This document shows, piece after piece, positions 6,650 through 15,287 of a DNA stretch of 34,460 nt (its first letter is position 1; the number at the start of each line of letters is the position of its first letter). The position numbers were made by a program, and so were the translations under genes. The stretch is from Proteobacteria bacterium UBA2133. GTDB lineage: Bacteria > Pseudomonadota > Gammaproteobacteria > Arenicellales > UBA868. Below the pieces are notes generated by a model that was given only the letters and a program-made list of their open reading frames with translations, did not search any database and was not told the origin of the DNA. The stretch spans positions 1-34,460 of the forward strand of contig DCXP01000056.1 of NCBI GenBank assembly GCA_002327725.1, in the 5' to 3' direction.

Positions 6650-8467
6650 CTATCCGAGTCCAAGGCGGTTGAGCGTTTCCGTTGTAGGTTCACCAGCCTC
6701 GCTCCAGCCCCTCAATGCATAATATTCGGGCAGCATCCGGTCGAGTTCATTGACGCGGCCCTTGGCGGTTCCGCTCGGCGCCGGATCTTTGAGGAGGCGC
6801 TCGGGCAGCGTATCGTCCGCCCGGGTCAGGCCGGCCGCGAGATTGAACATCCGCTCAAGGTTCCAGATCCGCTCCCCGCTCTCAATGAGCCGCTCTGCGG
6901 TCCAGTCGCCTTCACTGTCGGCGTCCAGTTGGGCCGCAAACTCGGGCGCACCCCAGGCTGCCATGGTGAACATGCACAGGCCGCTTGAATCCACCGCTGC
7001 TGTAAAGTCCTGAGAGGTTTTACAAGGCTCAGCCTTGCCTTCTCCGGTCTGGTCATCCATATCCACGTCAAAGGTGTCGTGCTTGAGATGACAGGCCCCG
7101 CGGTTGCCGGTGGCGTATCCAAGACCCATGCCCTGCAGCGCTCTTGAGTCATAGCCGGCAAACTCCTGGCCTTTGACGGTCATCGACAGTTCCGGATGGC
7201 CGTACTTCTCGCACATCAGCCGTGAGCCCATGCCGAGAATTTCACCGAAGCCCTCCTGCTTGCCGGTTTTCTCGGCCATGATCGTCAGTGCTTCTGCGTT
7301 ACCGAAGTTCAGCGCAACGCCATCGGTGTCTTCGGTCGTGATGACGCCCATCTCAAAAAGCTCCATGGCCGCCGCCAGGGTCACGCCAAAGGAAATCGGG
7401 TCGATTCCGTGCTCGTTCATGAGATACCCGGCAAAGGTACAGGCGTCAATATCATCAACACCCACCACCGGCCCGAAAGCGAATGCCGTTTCGTATTCAA
7501 GTCCGCCGGAGGCATGCCAGTACTCTTTGCGGTTCTGGATGGTGAAATGATCTTTCCTGATATGGGCGATCCTGCCGCAGGCGATGGTGCAGCCGAAGCA
7601 GGCTTTATTGGTGAGCAGGTTGGTATGGCCCGTTTCATCGGTCTTGAGCATGGCTTTGGCATCGACCTTGTCGTAACCATCAAACTGGACCTGCTGGAAG
7701 TTGTTTGTAGGCAGGCCCCCGAACTCCTGCATCGTGTCCATCATGGCATTGGTGCCGTACTTGGTCAGGCCACCGGTCTCCTTGGCCAGAAGATTCTTCA
7801 TCTCACCGGTGACTTCCATGAATCGCTTCGGATCCTTGACCCGCACACCGCCGGTGCCGCGCACCGCTATCGCTTTAAGGTTCTTCGCGCCCATCACCGT
7901 GCCGACACCCGACCGGCCGGCTGCCCGGTGCAGATCGTTGACCACCGCCGCGTAGCGTACACCGCGTTCTCCAGCAATCCCGATGGCTGCAATCTTCAGC
8001 ATAGGGTTGTGGTGCTGCTTTTTGATCCACTGGTCGGTCTCCCAGACGGTCCTGCCCCAGATCTTGTCTGCACTTGCGAGACTGATCTCGTCTCCCTCGA
8101 TCAGAAGATAGACGGGCTTTTCTGAACGACCTTCGATCAGCAGAAGATCAAAACCTGCGTACTTGAGCTCGGCACCGAACTTGCCGCCGCTGTTGGAACA
8201 GGCGATGGCGCCTGTCAGAGGTCCTTTGGTAATCACGGCATAGCGGCCGCTGGTCGACGCTCCGGTTCCGGTAAGCGGTCCGCTGGCAAAGATCAGCACG
8301 TTGTCCGGACCCATGGCATCGGCTTTGGGATCCATGTTTTCCCAGAGATACTTGGTGCCAAGACCCCGTTGACCGATGTAATCGTTGGCCCACTCCATAT
8401 TCAGGGGCTCGGGAGCAATCTCTCCTGACGTCAGGTTCACCCGAAGTATTTTTCCCTGCCAGCTCAT
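6650..8467 (-). CDS. Aldehyde:ferredoxin oxidoreductase, catalytic subunit (AOR 1)
   Basis: This 605-residue member of the AOR family normally holds a tungsten (or Mo) bis-pterin and one [4Fe-4S] cluster and oxidises aldehydes to acids. The cluster ligands are all present: C290, C293, C297 (CFGCTIAC) and C498 (SSGLCMF), with spacing very close to the Pyrococcus enzyme. The pterin-binding stretch GRSGVGTVMGAKNLKAIAV lies at 184-202. The start is the ATG at 8467 with AAGGGGG upstream; it overlaps the ferredoxin stop as ATGA, so the frame upstream of this ATG is not part of the protein. Its partner is the 16-Cys ferredoxin just upstream. The substrate cannot be told from sequence. Confidence 0.92.
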   Translation of the reverse strand: MSWQGKILRVNLTSGEIAPEPLNMEWANDYIGQRGLGTKYLWENMDPKADAMGPDNVLIFASGPLTGTGASTSGRYAVITKGPLTGAIACSNSGGKFGAELKYAGFDLLLIEGRSEKPVYLLIEGDEISLASADKIWGRTVWETDQWIKKQHHNPMLKIAAIGIAGERGVRYAAVVNDLHRAAGRSGVGTVMGAKNLKAIAVRGTGGVRVKDPKRFMEVTGEMKNLLAKETGGLTKYGTNAMMDTMQEFGGLPTNNFQQVQFDGYDKVDAKAMLKTDETGHTNLLTNKACFGCTIACGRIAHIRKDHFTIQNRKEYWHASGGLEYETAFAFGPVVGVDDIDACTFAGYLMNEHGIDPISFGVTLAAAMELFEMGVITTEDTDGVALNFGNAEALTIMAEKTGKQEGFGEILGMGSRLMCEKYGHPELSMTVKGQEFAGYDSRALQGMGLGYATGNRGACHLKHDTFDVDMDDQTGEGKAEPCKTSQDFTAAVDSSGLCMFTMAAWGAPEFAAQLDADSEGDWTAERLIESGERIWNLERMFNLAAGLTRADDTLPERLLKDPAPSGTAKGRVNELDRMLPEYYALRGWSEAGEPTTETLNRLGLG

Positions 8468-8937
8468 GATGCACCCCCTTGTGCCGCCTGTTGCGCAGAG
8501 GCCTGCATACGGCCAACACCGGATGCGCCTGCGTCTACATAGGTAATCGCATCGGTGGGACATGCCGAGGCACACTTCGGGTCACCGCCGCAAAGATCAC
8601 ATTTATCGACCTTGCCGCTGGCCGGATTGAACTCGATGGTGCCAAAGGGACACGCCGCGACACAGGCTTTGCAGCCCACACAGGCTTCCGGACTGACGAG
8701 TTTTGCGCCGAGCTGGGTATCAACGGATATGGCCGCTGTCGGGCACGCTTTCATGCACCACGCTTCAACACACTGGGTGCAGGTATACGGCACGGAGATC
8801 CGGCCGTGCTCAAACTCAAAAACCCGGATGCGCGACCGTGCCGGGTTGAACTCCCCTTCGTGCTCGAAACTGCACGCCATTTCGCACTGCAGACACCCGG
8901 TACAAAGACTGGGCTCCATGTGAAGCATTCGATGCAT
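8464..8937 (-). CDS. Ferredoxin-like electron-transfer subunit with four [4Fe-4S] sites
   Basis: The 157-residue protein carries 16 cysteines in four groups: C12/15/18/22, C53/56/61/65, C86/89/92/96 and C113/116/122/126. This is the layout of the polyferredoxin subunits of DMSO reductase, formate dehydrogenase and bacterial AOR complexes (AorA type). There is no signal peptide, so it acts in the cytoplasm, passing electrons from the AOR that follows (ATGA overlap). The start ATG at 8937 has GGAGGAG 9 bp upstream. An upstream in-frame start would add 20 residues with no ribosome site. No FAD subunit (AorC type) follows; the divergent flavoproteins at 9112 and 10520 are of other families. Confidence 0.88.
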   Translation of the reverse strand: MHRMLHMEPSLCTGCLQCEMACSFEHEGEFNPARSRIRVFEFEHGRISVPYTCTQCVEAWCMKACPTAAISVDTQLGAKLVSPEACVGCKACVAACPFGTIEFNPASGKVDKCDLCGGDPKCASACPTDAITYVDAGASGVGRMQASAQQAAQGGAS

Positions 8938-9111
8938 TACCCGACTCTCCTCCGTGTTTTGGAAACTTGCTATCCCGAAGACCCGACACTGTACCAAAAA
9001 AGAATGTCACTGTGATAACGGCCACTGCTGCACAACCCTATAATCCCGCTGCAGGCCAAAGGCCATGACGCCGTATGCTTACCGGTCAAGACGCTTGCCA
9101 GGAATTTTCCG

Positions 9112-10536
9112 ATGAAAGCCCTAGTTACCCGCCTTTCAGAGATACTCGATCATCGGGGTCTCATTACCAGCGGCCCCGAGGCAGCGCCTTATCTTGAGGA
9201 GCGCCGGGGACGGTTCCGGAGTGAATCCAGTGTCATTACCCGGCCCCGCAACGCAGCTGAAGTCCAGGCGGTAGTGCGGGCCTGCATCGCCGAAAAGGTG
9301 TCGCTTGTCCCCCAGGGGGGCAATACCGGCCTTTGCGGAGGCGCTGTGGCGGGGCCCGATCAGGTTATCCTGAGCCTCGAGCGCCTGAAGCAGGTCCGGG
9401 GCCTTGATTCCGCCAACAATACGATGACGGTCGAAGCCGGATGCATCCTTGCAGACCTTCAGGCGCATGCGCGCGAGGCCGGCCGCTTTTTCCCGCTCAG
9501 CCTGGCCGCAGAAGGCAGCTGCCAGATCGGCGGCAACCTCGCCACCAATGCCGGAGGTATCAACGTGCTCCGCTATGGCAATGCCAGGGACCAGATTCTC
9601 GGGCTTGAGGCTGTGATGCCGAGCGGCGAGATGCTTTCAGACCTGCATGGTCTTCGAAAGAACAACACCGGTTATGATCTCAAGCAGCTGCTCATCGGCT
9701 CGGAAGGGACGCTCGGCATCATCACCGCAGCGACCCTGAAGCTTTATCCTCACCCCGATCAAAGCGCCACTGCTCTTGCGGCTCTGCGGGATCTTCCGGC
9801 CAGCATTGCATTTCTGGGGCAGGCGCAGTCCGGCAGCGGCGGCACCCTGTGCAGTTTCGAGCTGATGCCCCGGATCGGCCTGGAATTTGCCTGTCGCCAT
9901 GTCACGGGGTGTTCCGAGCCGATGGCGGCTTCGCATGATTGGTATGTGCTGCTCTCCCTGCAGGCAAGCGGCGACGCCATTGATGTCGGGGCTCTCCTTT
10001 CACGGATTCTCGAGACGGCATTTGACGCGGGCGAGATCACCGATGCGGTCGTCGCCTCGAGCGAGCAGCAGGCGCAAAGCCTCTGGAAACTGCGCGAAGG
10101 CCTGGTTGAGGGCCAGCGTTTCGAAGGCGCAAGCATCAAGCATGACATCTCGGTTCCGGTGTCAAAGGTTCCCGAGTTCATTGACAAGGCATCTGCGGCC
10201 GTTGCTGAGCACGTACCCGGCATCCGGCCCTGCCCCTTTGGCCACGTCGGCGACGGCAATATTCATCTCAACCTGTCGCAGCCGGTCGATATGGATGGGC
10301 AAGATTTTCTGGCCTTGTGGGATGAGATTAACGACCTGGTGCACGATCAGGTGGCAGACCTGGGTGGCTCCTTCAGCGCCGAGCACGGCGTAGGAATCTC
10401 CAAAATCAGCGAGATGCACAAATACAAAGATCCCACCGCCCTTGCTGTGATGGCCGCGATCAAAAGAGCGCTGGATCCTGACAATCTTTTCAATCCCGGA
10501 AAAGTGATACCCCTTCCCGATGCCGATTCTCGTTGA
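9112..10536 (+). CDS. FAD-linked 2-hydroxyacid dehydrogenase (GlcD / D-2-hydroxyglutarate dehydrogenase family)
   Basis: The 474-residue flavoprotein has an N-terminal PCMH-type FAD domain (about 40-220; PQGGNTGLCGG and NLATNAGGINVLRYGN bind FAD) and a C-terminal FAD-oxidase domain. The latter contains FGHVGDGNIHLN and SAEHGVGISK, holding the family's metal and substrate histidines. Members oxidise D-lactate, glycolate or D-2-hydroxyglutarate and pass electrons to quinone, cytochrome or an electron-transfer flavoprotein. AGGAA precedes the ATG. The 3' end overlaps the next flavoprotein by 17 bp, so the two are co-translated. It is divergent from the ferredoxin-AOR unit. The exact 2-hydroxyacid is unresolved. 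Confidence 0.88.
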   Translation: MKALVTRLSEILDHRGLITSGPEAAPYLEERRGRFRSESSVITRPRNAAEVQAVVRACIAEKVSLVPQGGNTGLCGGAVAGPDQVILSLERLKQVRGLDSANNTMTVEAGCILADLQAHAREAGRFFPLSLAAEGSCQIGGNLATNAGGINVLRYGNARDQILGLEAVMPSGEMLSDLHGLRKNNTGYDLKQLLIGSEGTLGIITAATLKLYPHPDQSATALAALRDLPASIAFLGQAQSGSGGTLCSFELMPRIGLEFACRHVTGCSEPMAASHDWYVLLSLQASGDAIDVGALLSRILETAFDAGEITDAVVASSEQQAQSLWKLREGLVEGQRFEGASIKHDISVPVSKVPEFIDKASAAVAEHVPGIRPCPFGHVGDGNIHLNLSQPVDMDGQDFLALWDEINDLVHDQVADLGGSFSAEHGVGISKISEMHKYKDPTALAVMAAIKRALDPDNLFNPGKVIPLPDADSR

Positions 10537-11854
10537 GCCGCTGATTCCCGATTCATTTCCCACGGCGCCCACCGAGGTCGTCATCATCGGCGGCGGCATC
10601 ATCGGTGTCAGTGCAGCGCTTACCCTGGCTGAAAGAGGAATAGCAGTCACGCTCTGCGACAAGGGTGAGATCGGTGCAGAGCAATCCTCCCGCAACTGGG
10701 GCTGGTGCCGCCAGCAGGGCCGGGACCCGCGAGAAATGCCGCTCATCATGGAGTCACTGAAACGATGGGGCGCGATGAATCAACGCGTCGGCGCTGATAC
10801 CGGATTCAAACGCTGCGGCACCCTGTATCTTGCGGACTCTGAAGCGAGTCTGTCGAGACACGGGGAGTGGCTTGAATCGGCAAAACCCTTTGGGATTGAC
10901 GCGGGGCTGATCAATGCCGATGAAGTGGCCGGCCATCTTCCGGGCGCCGCCCGGGACTGGCATGGCGCCCTCTACTGCCCCTCCGACGGCAAAGCCGAAC
11001 CGTTTGTCGCCGCTCCAGCGCTGGCACGCTGCGCCCAGAGCAAAGGTGCGGTCATCCTGACCCAGACTGCCGTGCTGGGTCTCGATATCAGCGCGGGCAG
11101 CGTTTCCGGAGTGCTGACCGAGAAAGGCCTGATACGAGCCAACGCCGTACTGCTCGCAGCCGGCGCATGGTCACGGCTATTCTGCACGCACGAGCGTCTG
11201 CTCCTGCCGCAGCTCAAGGTGCGCTCTTCGGTGCTGCGCACGGACCCCGTGGCCGCCGACCTCAACCCGTGTATCAGCGCCCCGGATTTTTCCATCCGGC
11301 TCCGCGCTGACGGCGGCTATACCGTCGCCGCAGGCGCCAACAGCCCGATCTCCTTTGAGCTGACTCCTGACTCCTTCCGCTTCCTTGGACTCTTTGCCAG
11401 ACTTGCCTGGATGACCAAGCGTTACGCACGCCCCAGGCTCAGCAGCGCCTTTGCCGAGGAATGGCGCCACCACAAAATGGCCGCAACCGGAGACGGTGAG
11501 CCCTTTACTGCCCAGCGGGTACTGGATCCCCCGCCGCTCCAGGCCACACTGGACAGCGCCCGCAACGGACTCTTGAAGGACTTTCCGGTGTTTCGGGGGG
11601 TGGATGTCGCCCAGCAATGGGCCGGCATGATCGATGTCACACCCGATGCGGTGCCGGTCATCTCAGAAGTCAGCCAACAGCCCGGCTTTTTTATCGCCAC
11701 CGGATTTTCCGGACACGGATTCGGCATCGGCCCCGCTGCGGGAGAACTCGCCGCGGACCTGGTGATGCACCAGACACCGCTGGTCGATCCCGAACCGTTT
11801 CGATTTTCAAGATTCAGCGACGGCTCGCCGATCAATCCGGTTGTCGGGATTTAA
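10520..11854 (+). CDS. FAD-dependent oxidoreductase of the DAO family
   Basis: This 444-residue protein has the dinucleotide fold at residues 19-40 (VVIIGGGIIGVSAAL), then SSRNWGWCRQQGRD, a signature of a DAO subgroup that includes amino acid and amine dehydrogenases. The C-terminal GMIDVTPDAVPVI and TGFSGHGFGIGP are the second FAD-contacting region. The family oxidises C-N bonds of glycine derivatives, D-amino acids or related amines. The sarcosine genes nearby make an N-methyl or amino acid substrate plausible, but nothing in the sequence fixes it. There is no signal peptide. The start lies inside the end of the previous gene, with GGAAAAG upstream. Confidence 0.85.
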   Translation: MPILVEPLIPDSFPTAPTEVVIIGGGIIGVSAALTLAERGIAVTLCDKGEIGAEQSSRNWGWCRQQGRDPREMPLIMESLKRWGAMNQRVGADTGFKRCGTLYLADSEASLSRHGEWLESAKPFGIDAGLINADEVAGHLPGAARDWHGALYCPSDGKAEPFVAAPALARCAQSKGAVILTQTAVLGLDISAGSVSGVLTEKGLIRANAVLLAAGAWSRLFCTHERLLLPQLKVRSSVLRTDPVAADLNPCISAPDFSIRLRADGGYTVAAGANSPISFELTPDSFRFLGLFARLAWMTKRYARPRLSSAFAEEWRHHKMAATGDGEPFTAQRVLDPPPLQATLDSARNGLLKDFPVFRGVDVAQQWAGMIDVTPDAVPVISEVSQQPGFFIATGFSGHGFGIGPAAGELAADLVMHQTPLVDPEPFRFSRFSDGSPINPVVGI

Positions 11855-11885
11855 GGGCGCCACTCCGACGAAGGCATCAGCGCCC
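11855..11885. terminator. Possible two-way stem between convergent genes
   Basis: GGGCGC (11855-11860), right after the stop of the DAO gene, pairs with GCGCCC (11880-11885), 11 bp before the end of the AOR 2 gene. The loop is long (19 nt) and neither side has a T-run, so this is only a weak candidate for ending both transcripts. Confidence 0.25.
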
Positions 11886-11896
11886 GCACACGCACC

Positions 11897-13594
11897 TTAC
11901 TCGCGGAAGCGGTTGATCTCCTCACCATGAAAACGTGCCACCCGGTTCATGGGTGGCAGCGGCTCTTCATAGAAAAAAGCCGGAAGTTCATCATCGGCAT
12001 CGCTGAACCCGGCGGCCCGATTGAACTCGTGCTCGAGGTGCAAGGTCTCGCCTCCGAGGTCGTTATAGAACGACCCCGGCAGGTCTGTTCCAAGCGCGCT
12101 GTTGATGGCTTCGACGATAAAGTCAGAGTTGCTGTCGGTAGCGCCCCGCCCAAAAATACACAGACCCAGGGCATCCGACGCCGCCATCACGCGCTGCGCC
12201 TCAAAGCTGGCCGCCACAATCTCCGCTGCATCCATCTCACGGCAGTCCAGTTTCGGAAGGTTCCCGGCGGTATGGTCGGCCCCCTGCGCGCTCATCATCA
12301 TGGTGATACCCGTGCCCTCGATGACCCTGGGATCGTAGGCGCTGATCGCCTGCTGCTTGATCACCGGTATCCGCGCCGCGCCGTAATGCGCACCAACCCG
12401 CGCGGTGCCCTGCGCCCAGAGGCGCCCGTTTTCGGACCCTTTGCGGATCTCCTCGAGGACCTCAAGCATGAAGTTCACATCACCGAATGCACCCTGCCCG
12501 ACCTCCATCAGCACCGCGATCATGGCGCCGACTTCGATCGTATCGATCCCGAGATCATTGGCGACAAAGTTGACCCGGGCCATCTCATCAGGGTCGGTCA
12601 GGCCGCAATTGGTACCCATCAGCCCGATCGTTTCGTACTCAACAGGCGAGGCGATCTCCTTGCCATCGCTGTCGACGTAAACATTGCTGCACTCGATGGT
12701 GCAGCCCGGCATGCAGGCGTGTGCGGTCTCGCCGCCGCGCTCCAGATTCTGCTCGCGGATAAATTCGCCGCCCATCCGCATGACCTCCTGATCCGGATCA
12801 ACCAGCTGGCCACTGGTGAAATTCCTGACCGGCAGCCCTCCGAGATAGTTCTGCACATCCGCCATCAGGGCAGTGCCGAAGGTCTTCATGTTCTGCGCAA
12901 TCTCGTCTTCCTCGAGAAGCGCGTTGTACTGCTTGACGGCACCAATCACTTTCTTCCGGTCATGGAGTTTCGGCATCTTGTTGAGGTCCAGCACGATGGC
13001 TTTCACTTTCTTCACACCCATCACGGCTCCAACCCCGCCGCGCGCCGCAAGTCGCGACGGCCGAAGATCGGTGTCGCTGAAGGAGATTCCCGAAAGCAGG
13101 CCGAGGTACTCACCTACCGGACCGCAGATGCCGAGGCTGACCTTTTTGCCGAACCGCTCATGCAGCTTCGCAGCGCATTCGAAATTCGAAAGCCCCATCA
13201 GGTCGTCGGCCGGAGAAAAACTGACCTCACCCTTAAGCGAGATGTGCATCACGCTCCAGTCATCGGCCGCGCCGTTAAGGGTAAAGCCCGCGAGACCCAG
13301 CTGCCCGAGGGCAAAGCCAAAGGTGCCCCCCGCATTGGCCTCCTTGATACCGCCGGTGAGCGGGCTGCGACAGCCGACGCTGATACGGTTGGCGTTGGAG
13401 AAGTTGGTTCCCGCGAAAGGTCCCACCGAGAAGATCAGGGGATTGTCCCGCGACAGCGGCTCGACCCTGGCCGCACCGCACGCGACCAATTCGCGGGCGA
13501 TGAAGTACCGTCCTCCCCGTGCGATCTTCTCGCCGGTAAAGGTCTGCCGTTCTACCTTCTGGTCTGCAAGCTGAATATGCAGATACTCTCTCAT
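11897..13594 (-). CDS. Aldehyde:ferredoxin oxidoreductase family protein (AOR 2)
   Basis: This 565-residue AOR paralogue is only distantly like the one at 6650. The N-terminal pterin-binding region includes FSVGPFAGT (55-63) and a GGVGAVMGVKKVKAIVL block (186-202). The iron-sulfur ligands appear as C294, C298, C302 (CMPGCTIEC) and C479 (LGLCIF). The first gap is thus CxxxC, where AOR 1 has CxxC. AAAGGAG stands before the ATG. It follows bioY by 34 bp and may share its promoter at 14281-14309. No ferredoxin is next to it; it could use the one at 8464. Family assignment is strong; metal, aldehyde and electron acceptor are unknown. Confidence 0.88.
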   Translation of the reverse strand: MREYLHIQLADQKVERQTFTGEKIARGGRYFIARELVACGAARVEPLSRDNPLIFSVGPFAGTNFSNANRISVGCRSPLTGGIKEANAGGTFGFALGQLGLAGFTLNGAADDWSVMHISLKGEVSFSPADDLMGLSNFECAAKLHERFGKKVSLGICGPVGEYLGLLSGISFSDTDLRPSRLAARGGVGAVMGVKKVKAIVLDLNKMPKLHDRKKVIGAVKQYNALLEEDEIAQNMKTFGTALMADVQNYLGGLPVRNFTSGQLVDPDQEVMRMGGEFIREQNLERGGETAHACMPGCTIECSNVYVDSDGKEIASPVEYETIGLMGTNCGLTDPDEMARVNFVANDLGIDTIEVGAMIAVLMEVGQGAFGDVNFMLEVLEEIRKGSENGRLWAQGTARVGAHYGAARIPVIKQQAISAYDPRVIEGTGITMMMSAQGADHTAGNLPKLDCREMDAAEIVAASFEAQRVMAASDALGLCIFGRGATDSNSDFIVEAINSALGTDLPGSFYNDLGGETLHLEHEFNRAAGFSDADDELPAFFYEEPLPPMNRVARFHGEEINRFRE

Positions 13595-13628
13595 ACGCTC
13601 TCCTTTATTCTCCCCGGCTGCGCCCGGC

Positions 13629-14186
13629 TCAGTGCCGGATGGCTCGCCACACCAGCGGCACCGTCACTGCAGCAAGTGCAATTTTGAAAATTTCTGCAGC
13701 GATAAACGGTGTCAGGCCAAAGGTCACCGCCTTATCCATACCGATCAGCACTCCCAGCCAGACAACGCCGGGGGCGAAGATCAGAATCTCGCCGACCAGC
13801 ATCACACCCAGCATTGTCACGGCAGTCCGGCTCCAGCCCCGCTCAGCCAGCAGGCCGCAGACGCCCATGGCCAGCACAAACCCGAACAGATAACCTCCCG
13901 TGGGGCCCATCAGGTAAGCAATTCCGGCACCCTTGGCGAACACCGGAAGACCCAAAGCTCCCTCAATAAGATAAAGGGCGCCGGTCGCGAATCCAAGGCG
14001 CGGGCCGTAAGCGATGCCGAGCAGCAGCACGACGAAGGTCTGCATGGTCATCGGTACCGGCCAGAACGGCACCTGGACCTTTGCCGAGACCGCCAGCAGA
14101 ACCGTTCCCGCGACGACGAGAACTGCCTGCGCCGTGCGCGAATCACGCGCCAGCGGCCAGATTTCCTGAGCAAGTGTGGTTTGCAT
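13629..14186 (-). CDS. bioY: BioY-type biotin transporter substrate-binding subunit
   Basis: The 185-residue, six-helix membrane protein has the BioY hallmarks: VPFWPVPMTMQTFVVLLLG (residues 40-58) and YLMGPTGGYLFGF (90-102). BioY is the S-component of ECF-type biotin importers and can sometimes work alone. No ecfA or ecfT gene is in the window. AGAGGA lies before the ATG. A TTGACA-17-GAGAAT promoter is 95-123 bp upstream. Its position between an aminotransferase and an AOR gene is unusual. No biotin enzyme is nearby, so it may supply biotin generally or carry another small molecule. Confidence 0.88.
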   Translation of the reverse strand: MQTTLAQEIWPLARDSRTAQAVLVVAGTVLLAVSAKVQVPFWPVPMTMQTFVVLLLGIAYGPRLGFATGALYLIEGALGLPVFAKGAGIAYLMGPTGGYLFGFVLAMGVCGLLAERGWSRTAVTMLGVMLVGEILIFAPGVVWLGVLIGMDKAVTFGLTPFIAAEIFKIALAAVTVPLVWRAIRH

Positions 14187-14259
14187 GGGGGGTCCTCTTG
14201 GTTATACCGGTTAAGGTGAGATCACACGCCGGCCTTCAGTTAATCCGAACAATGCTTCG

Positions 14260-14273
14260 CGGTGCGAGCACCG
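14260..14273. promoter_or_regulatory. Inverted repeat at the bioY transcription start
   Basis: CGGTGC-GA-GCACCG is a perfect 6-2-6 inverted repeat. It lies 7 bp downstream of the predicted -10 box, so it covers about +1 to +14. A protein bound here would block transcription. It does not look like a BirA box. The regulator is unknown. Confidence 0.35.
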
Positions 14274-14280
14274 GGGCCGT

Positions 14281-14309
14281 ATTCTCGGTTTCCGCCTGTA
14301 TTCTGTCAA
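14281..14309 (-). promoter_or_regulatory. Sigma-70-type promoter for bioY-AOR 2
   Basis: On the minus strand TTGACA (14309-14304, perfect -35) is 17 bp from GAGAAT (14286-14281, four of six matches). It lies in the 166-bp gap between the aminotransferase and bioY. It suggests bioY and AOR 2 can be expressed apart from the sox genes. Confidence 0.5.
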
Positions 14310-14352
14310 AAACGTCTCCAATTTCCACAGGCTGCCGAAGGAAACTTCAGGG

Positions 14353-15270
14353 CTACCCTTGTAAAGCATCGAGGTACTGGCCCACAAAATCGAATCCGGC
14401 CTCACGTGAGAACGCGTCGCTGAGCTGGCGGGTTAGCGGGCCGGGAACGCCATGCCCATCCAGCATCGTACCGTCATAGGAGCGCACCGGACAGATACAA
14501 AAACTCGTGGAGGTGATAAACGCTTCATCGGCATCGTGTGCCTGCTCCAAAGAAATGTCGGTCTCACGTACCGGGATGCCTTCGGCTTCGGCGAGTTCAA
14601 GCACAACAGCACGGCTCACGCCGGGGAGCACATAATCCACGTTCGCCGTCAGCAGTTCACCATTTTTGACGAAAAAAATATTGCTGCCGATACCTTCGGA
14701 GACAAAACCACGCGTATCCAGCAGTATGGCCCACGCATGAGTGGAGCGGTCGCGGACTTCAAGATCCGCCATCACCAGATTGAGATAATTGTGGCTCTTG
14801 ATATTGGGGTCAAGACTCTCCGGCGGAACCCGGCGCAGCGACGGGGTGAAGATGTCGAGCCCGTCGCGCAGCAGGGGCGCGCGAGCCCGAAGCGGCAGGG
14901 GCGTGCATTCAACGATCACGGTTGCGCCACTGCTCTGCCACAGTTCACCCCCGACAACGTTCAGGCCGCGGGTGACCCGCTGCAGGACCCAGTAATCTTC
15001 TCCGGGAGCCAGCAACGGAGAATTTTGCGCCACGGTCTCGCGCGTAATCTGCGTCATCTCCTCCGGGGTCAGCCCCGGGTCAATGGACGCCTTTTCCAGA
15101 GACTGGTACAGCCTGTCGATATGCGCCTTAAGCCGGAAGATCTCTCCGGCAAAGGTCCGCTCGGCATCGAACACCGCGTCACCGAGGTTAAAGCCGCGGT
15201 CCCTGAACGAGATGCAGACCTTGGATTCCGGCAGGAATTGTCCGTTGAAATAGGCGATCCGCTCTGTCAT
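14353..15270 (-). CDS. Class IV aminotransferase (BCAT / D-amino acid transaminase fold)
   Basis: The 305-residue PLP enzyme has the fold IV start (MTERIAYFNGQFLPES, then SFRDRGFNLGDAVFDAERTF) and the Schiff-base lysine K158 in NIKSHNYLN. The phosphate-binding end is LTRQ region 280-290. Members include branched-chain aminotransferase, D-amino acid transaminase and aminodeoxychorismate lyase. The motif around K158 is of the branched-chain type, but some relatives in methylamine or betaine clusters have other substrates. The ATG lies 17 bp after soxG with no strong ribosome site, so translation may depend on soxG. The exact amino acid is unknown. Confidence 0.85.
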   Translation of the reverse strand: MTERIAYFNGQFLPESKVCISFRDRGFNLGDAVFDAERTFAGEIFRLKAHIDRLYQSLEKASIDPGLTPEEMTQITRETVAQNSPLLAPGEDYWVLQRVTRGLNVVGGELWQSSGATVIVECTPLPLRARAPLLRDGLDIFTPSLRRVPPESLDPNIKSHNYLNLVMADLEVRDRSTHAWAILLDTRGFVSEGIGSNIFFVKNGELLTANVDYVLPGVSRAVVLELAEAEGIPVRETDISLEQAHDADEAFITSTSFCICPVRSYDGTMLDGHGVPGPLTRQLSDAFSREAGFDFVGQYLDALQG

Positions 15271-15287
15271 GTCGGGCAGCGCATCTC

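Noticed and set aside
7409..8125. Open frame of 238 codons on the plus strand opposite AOR 1
   Set aside because: Shadow of the AOR gene, with composition expected from reversed codons.
8468..8575. Longer AOR 1 start at 8575
   Set aside because: The extra 36 residues overlap the ferredoxin coding region and look unlike AOR. The ATG at 8467 has a strong ribosome site and gives the normal N-terminus.
9039..9044. Perfect TATAAT upstream of the flavoprotein gene at 9112
   Set aside because: No -35-like sequence stands 16-19 bp upstream on the plus strand, so I did not call a promoter.
11927..13687. Long open frame of 586 codons on the plus strand
   Set aside because: It lies antisense to AOR 2, whose motifs are clear. 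The antisense frame has no recognisable domain and is a by-product of GC-rich codon use.
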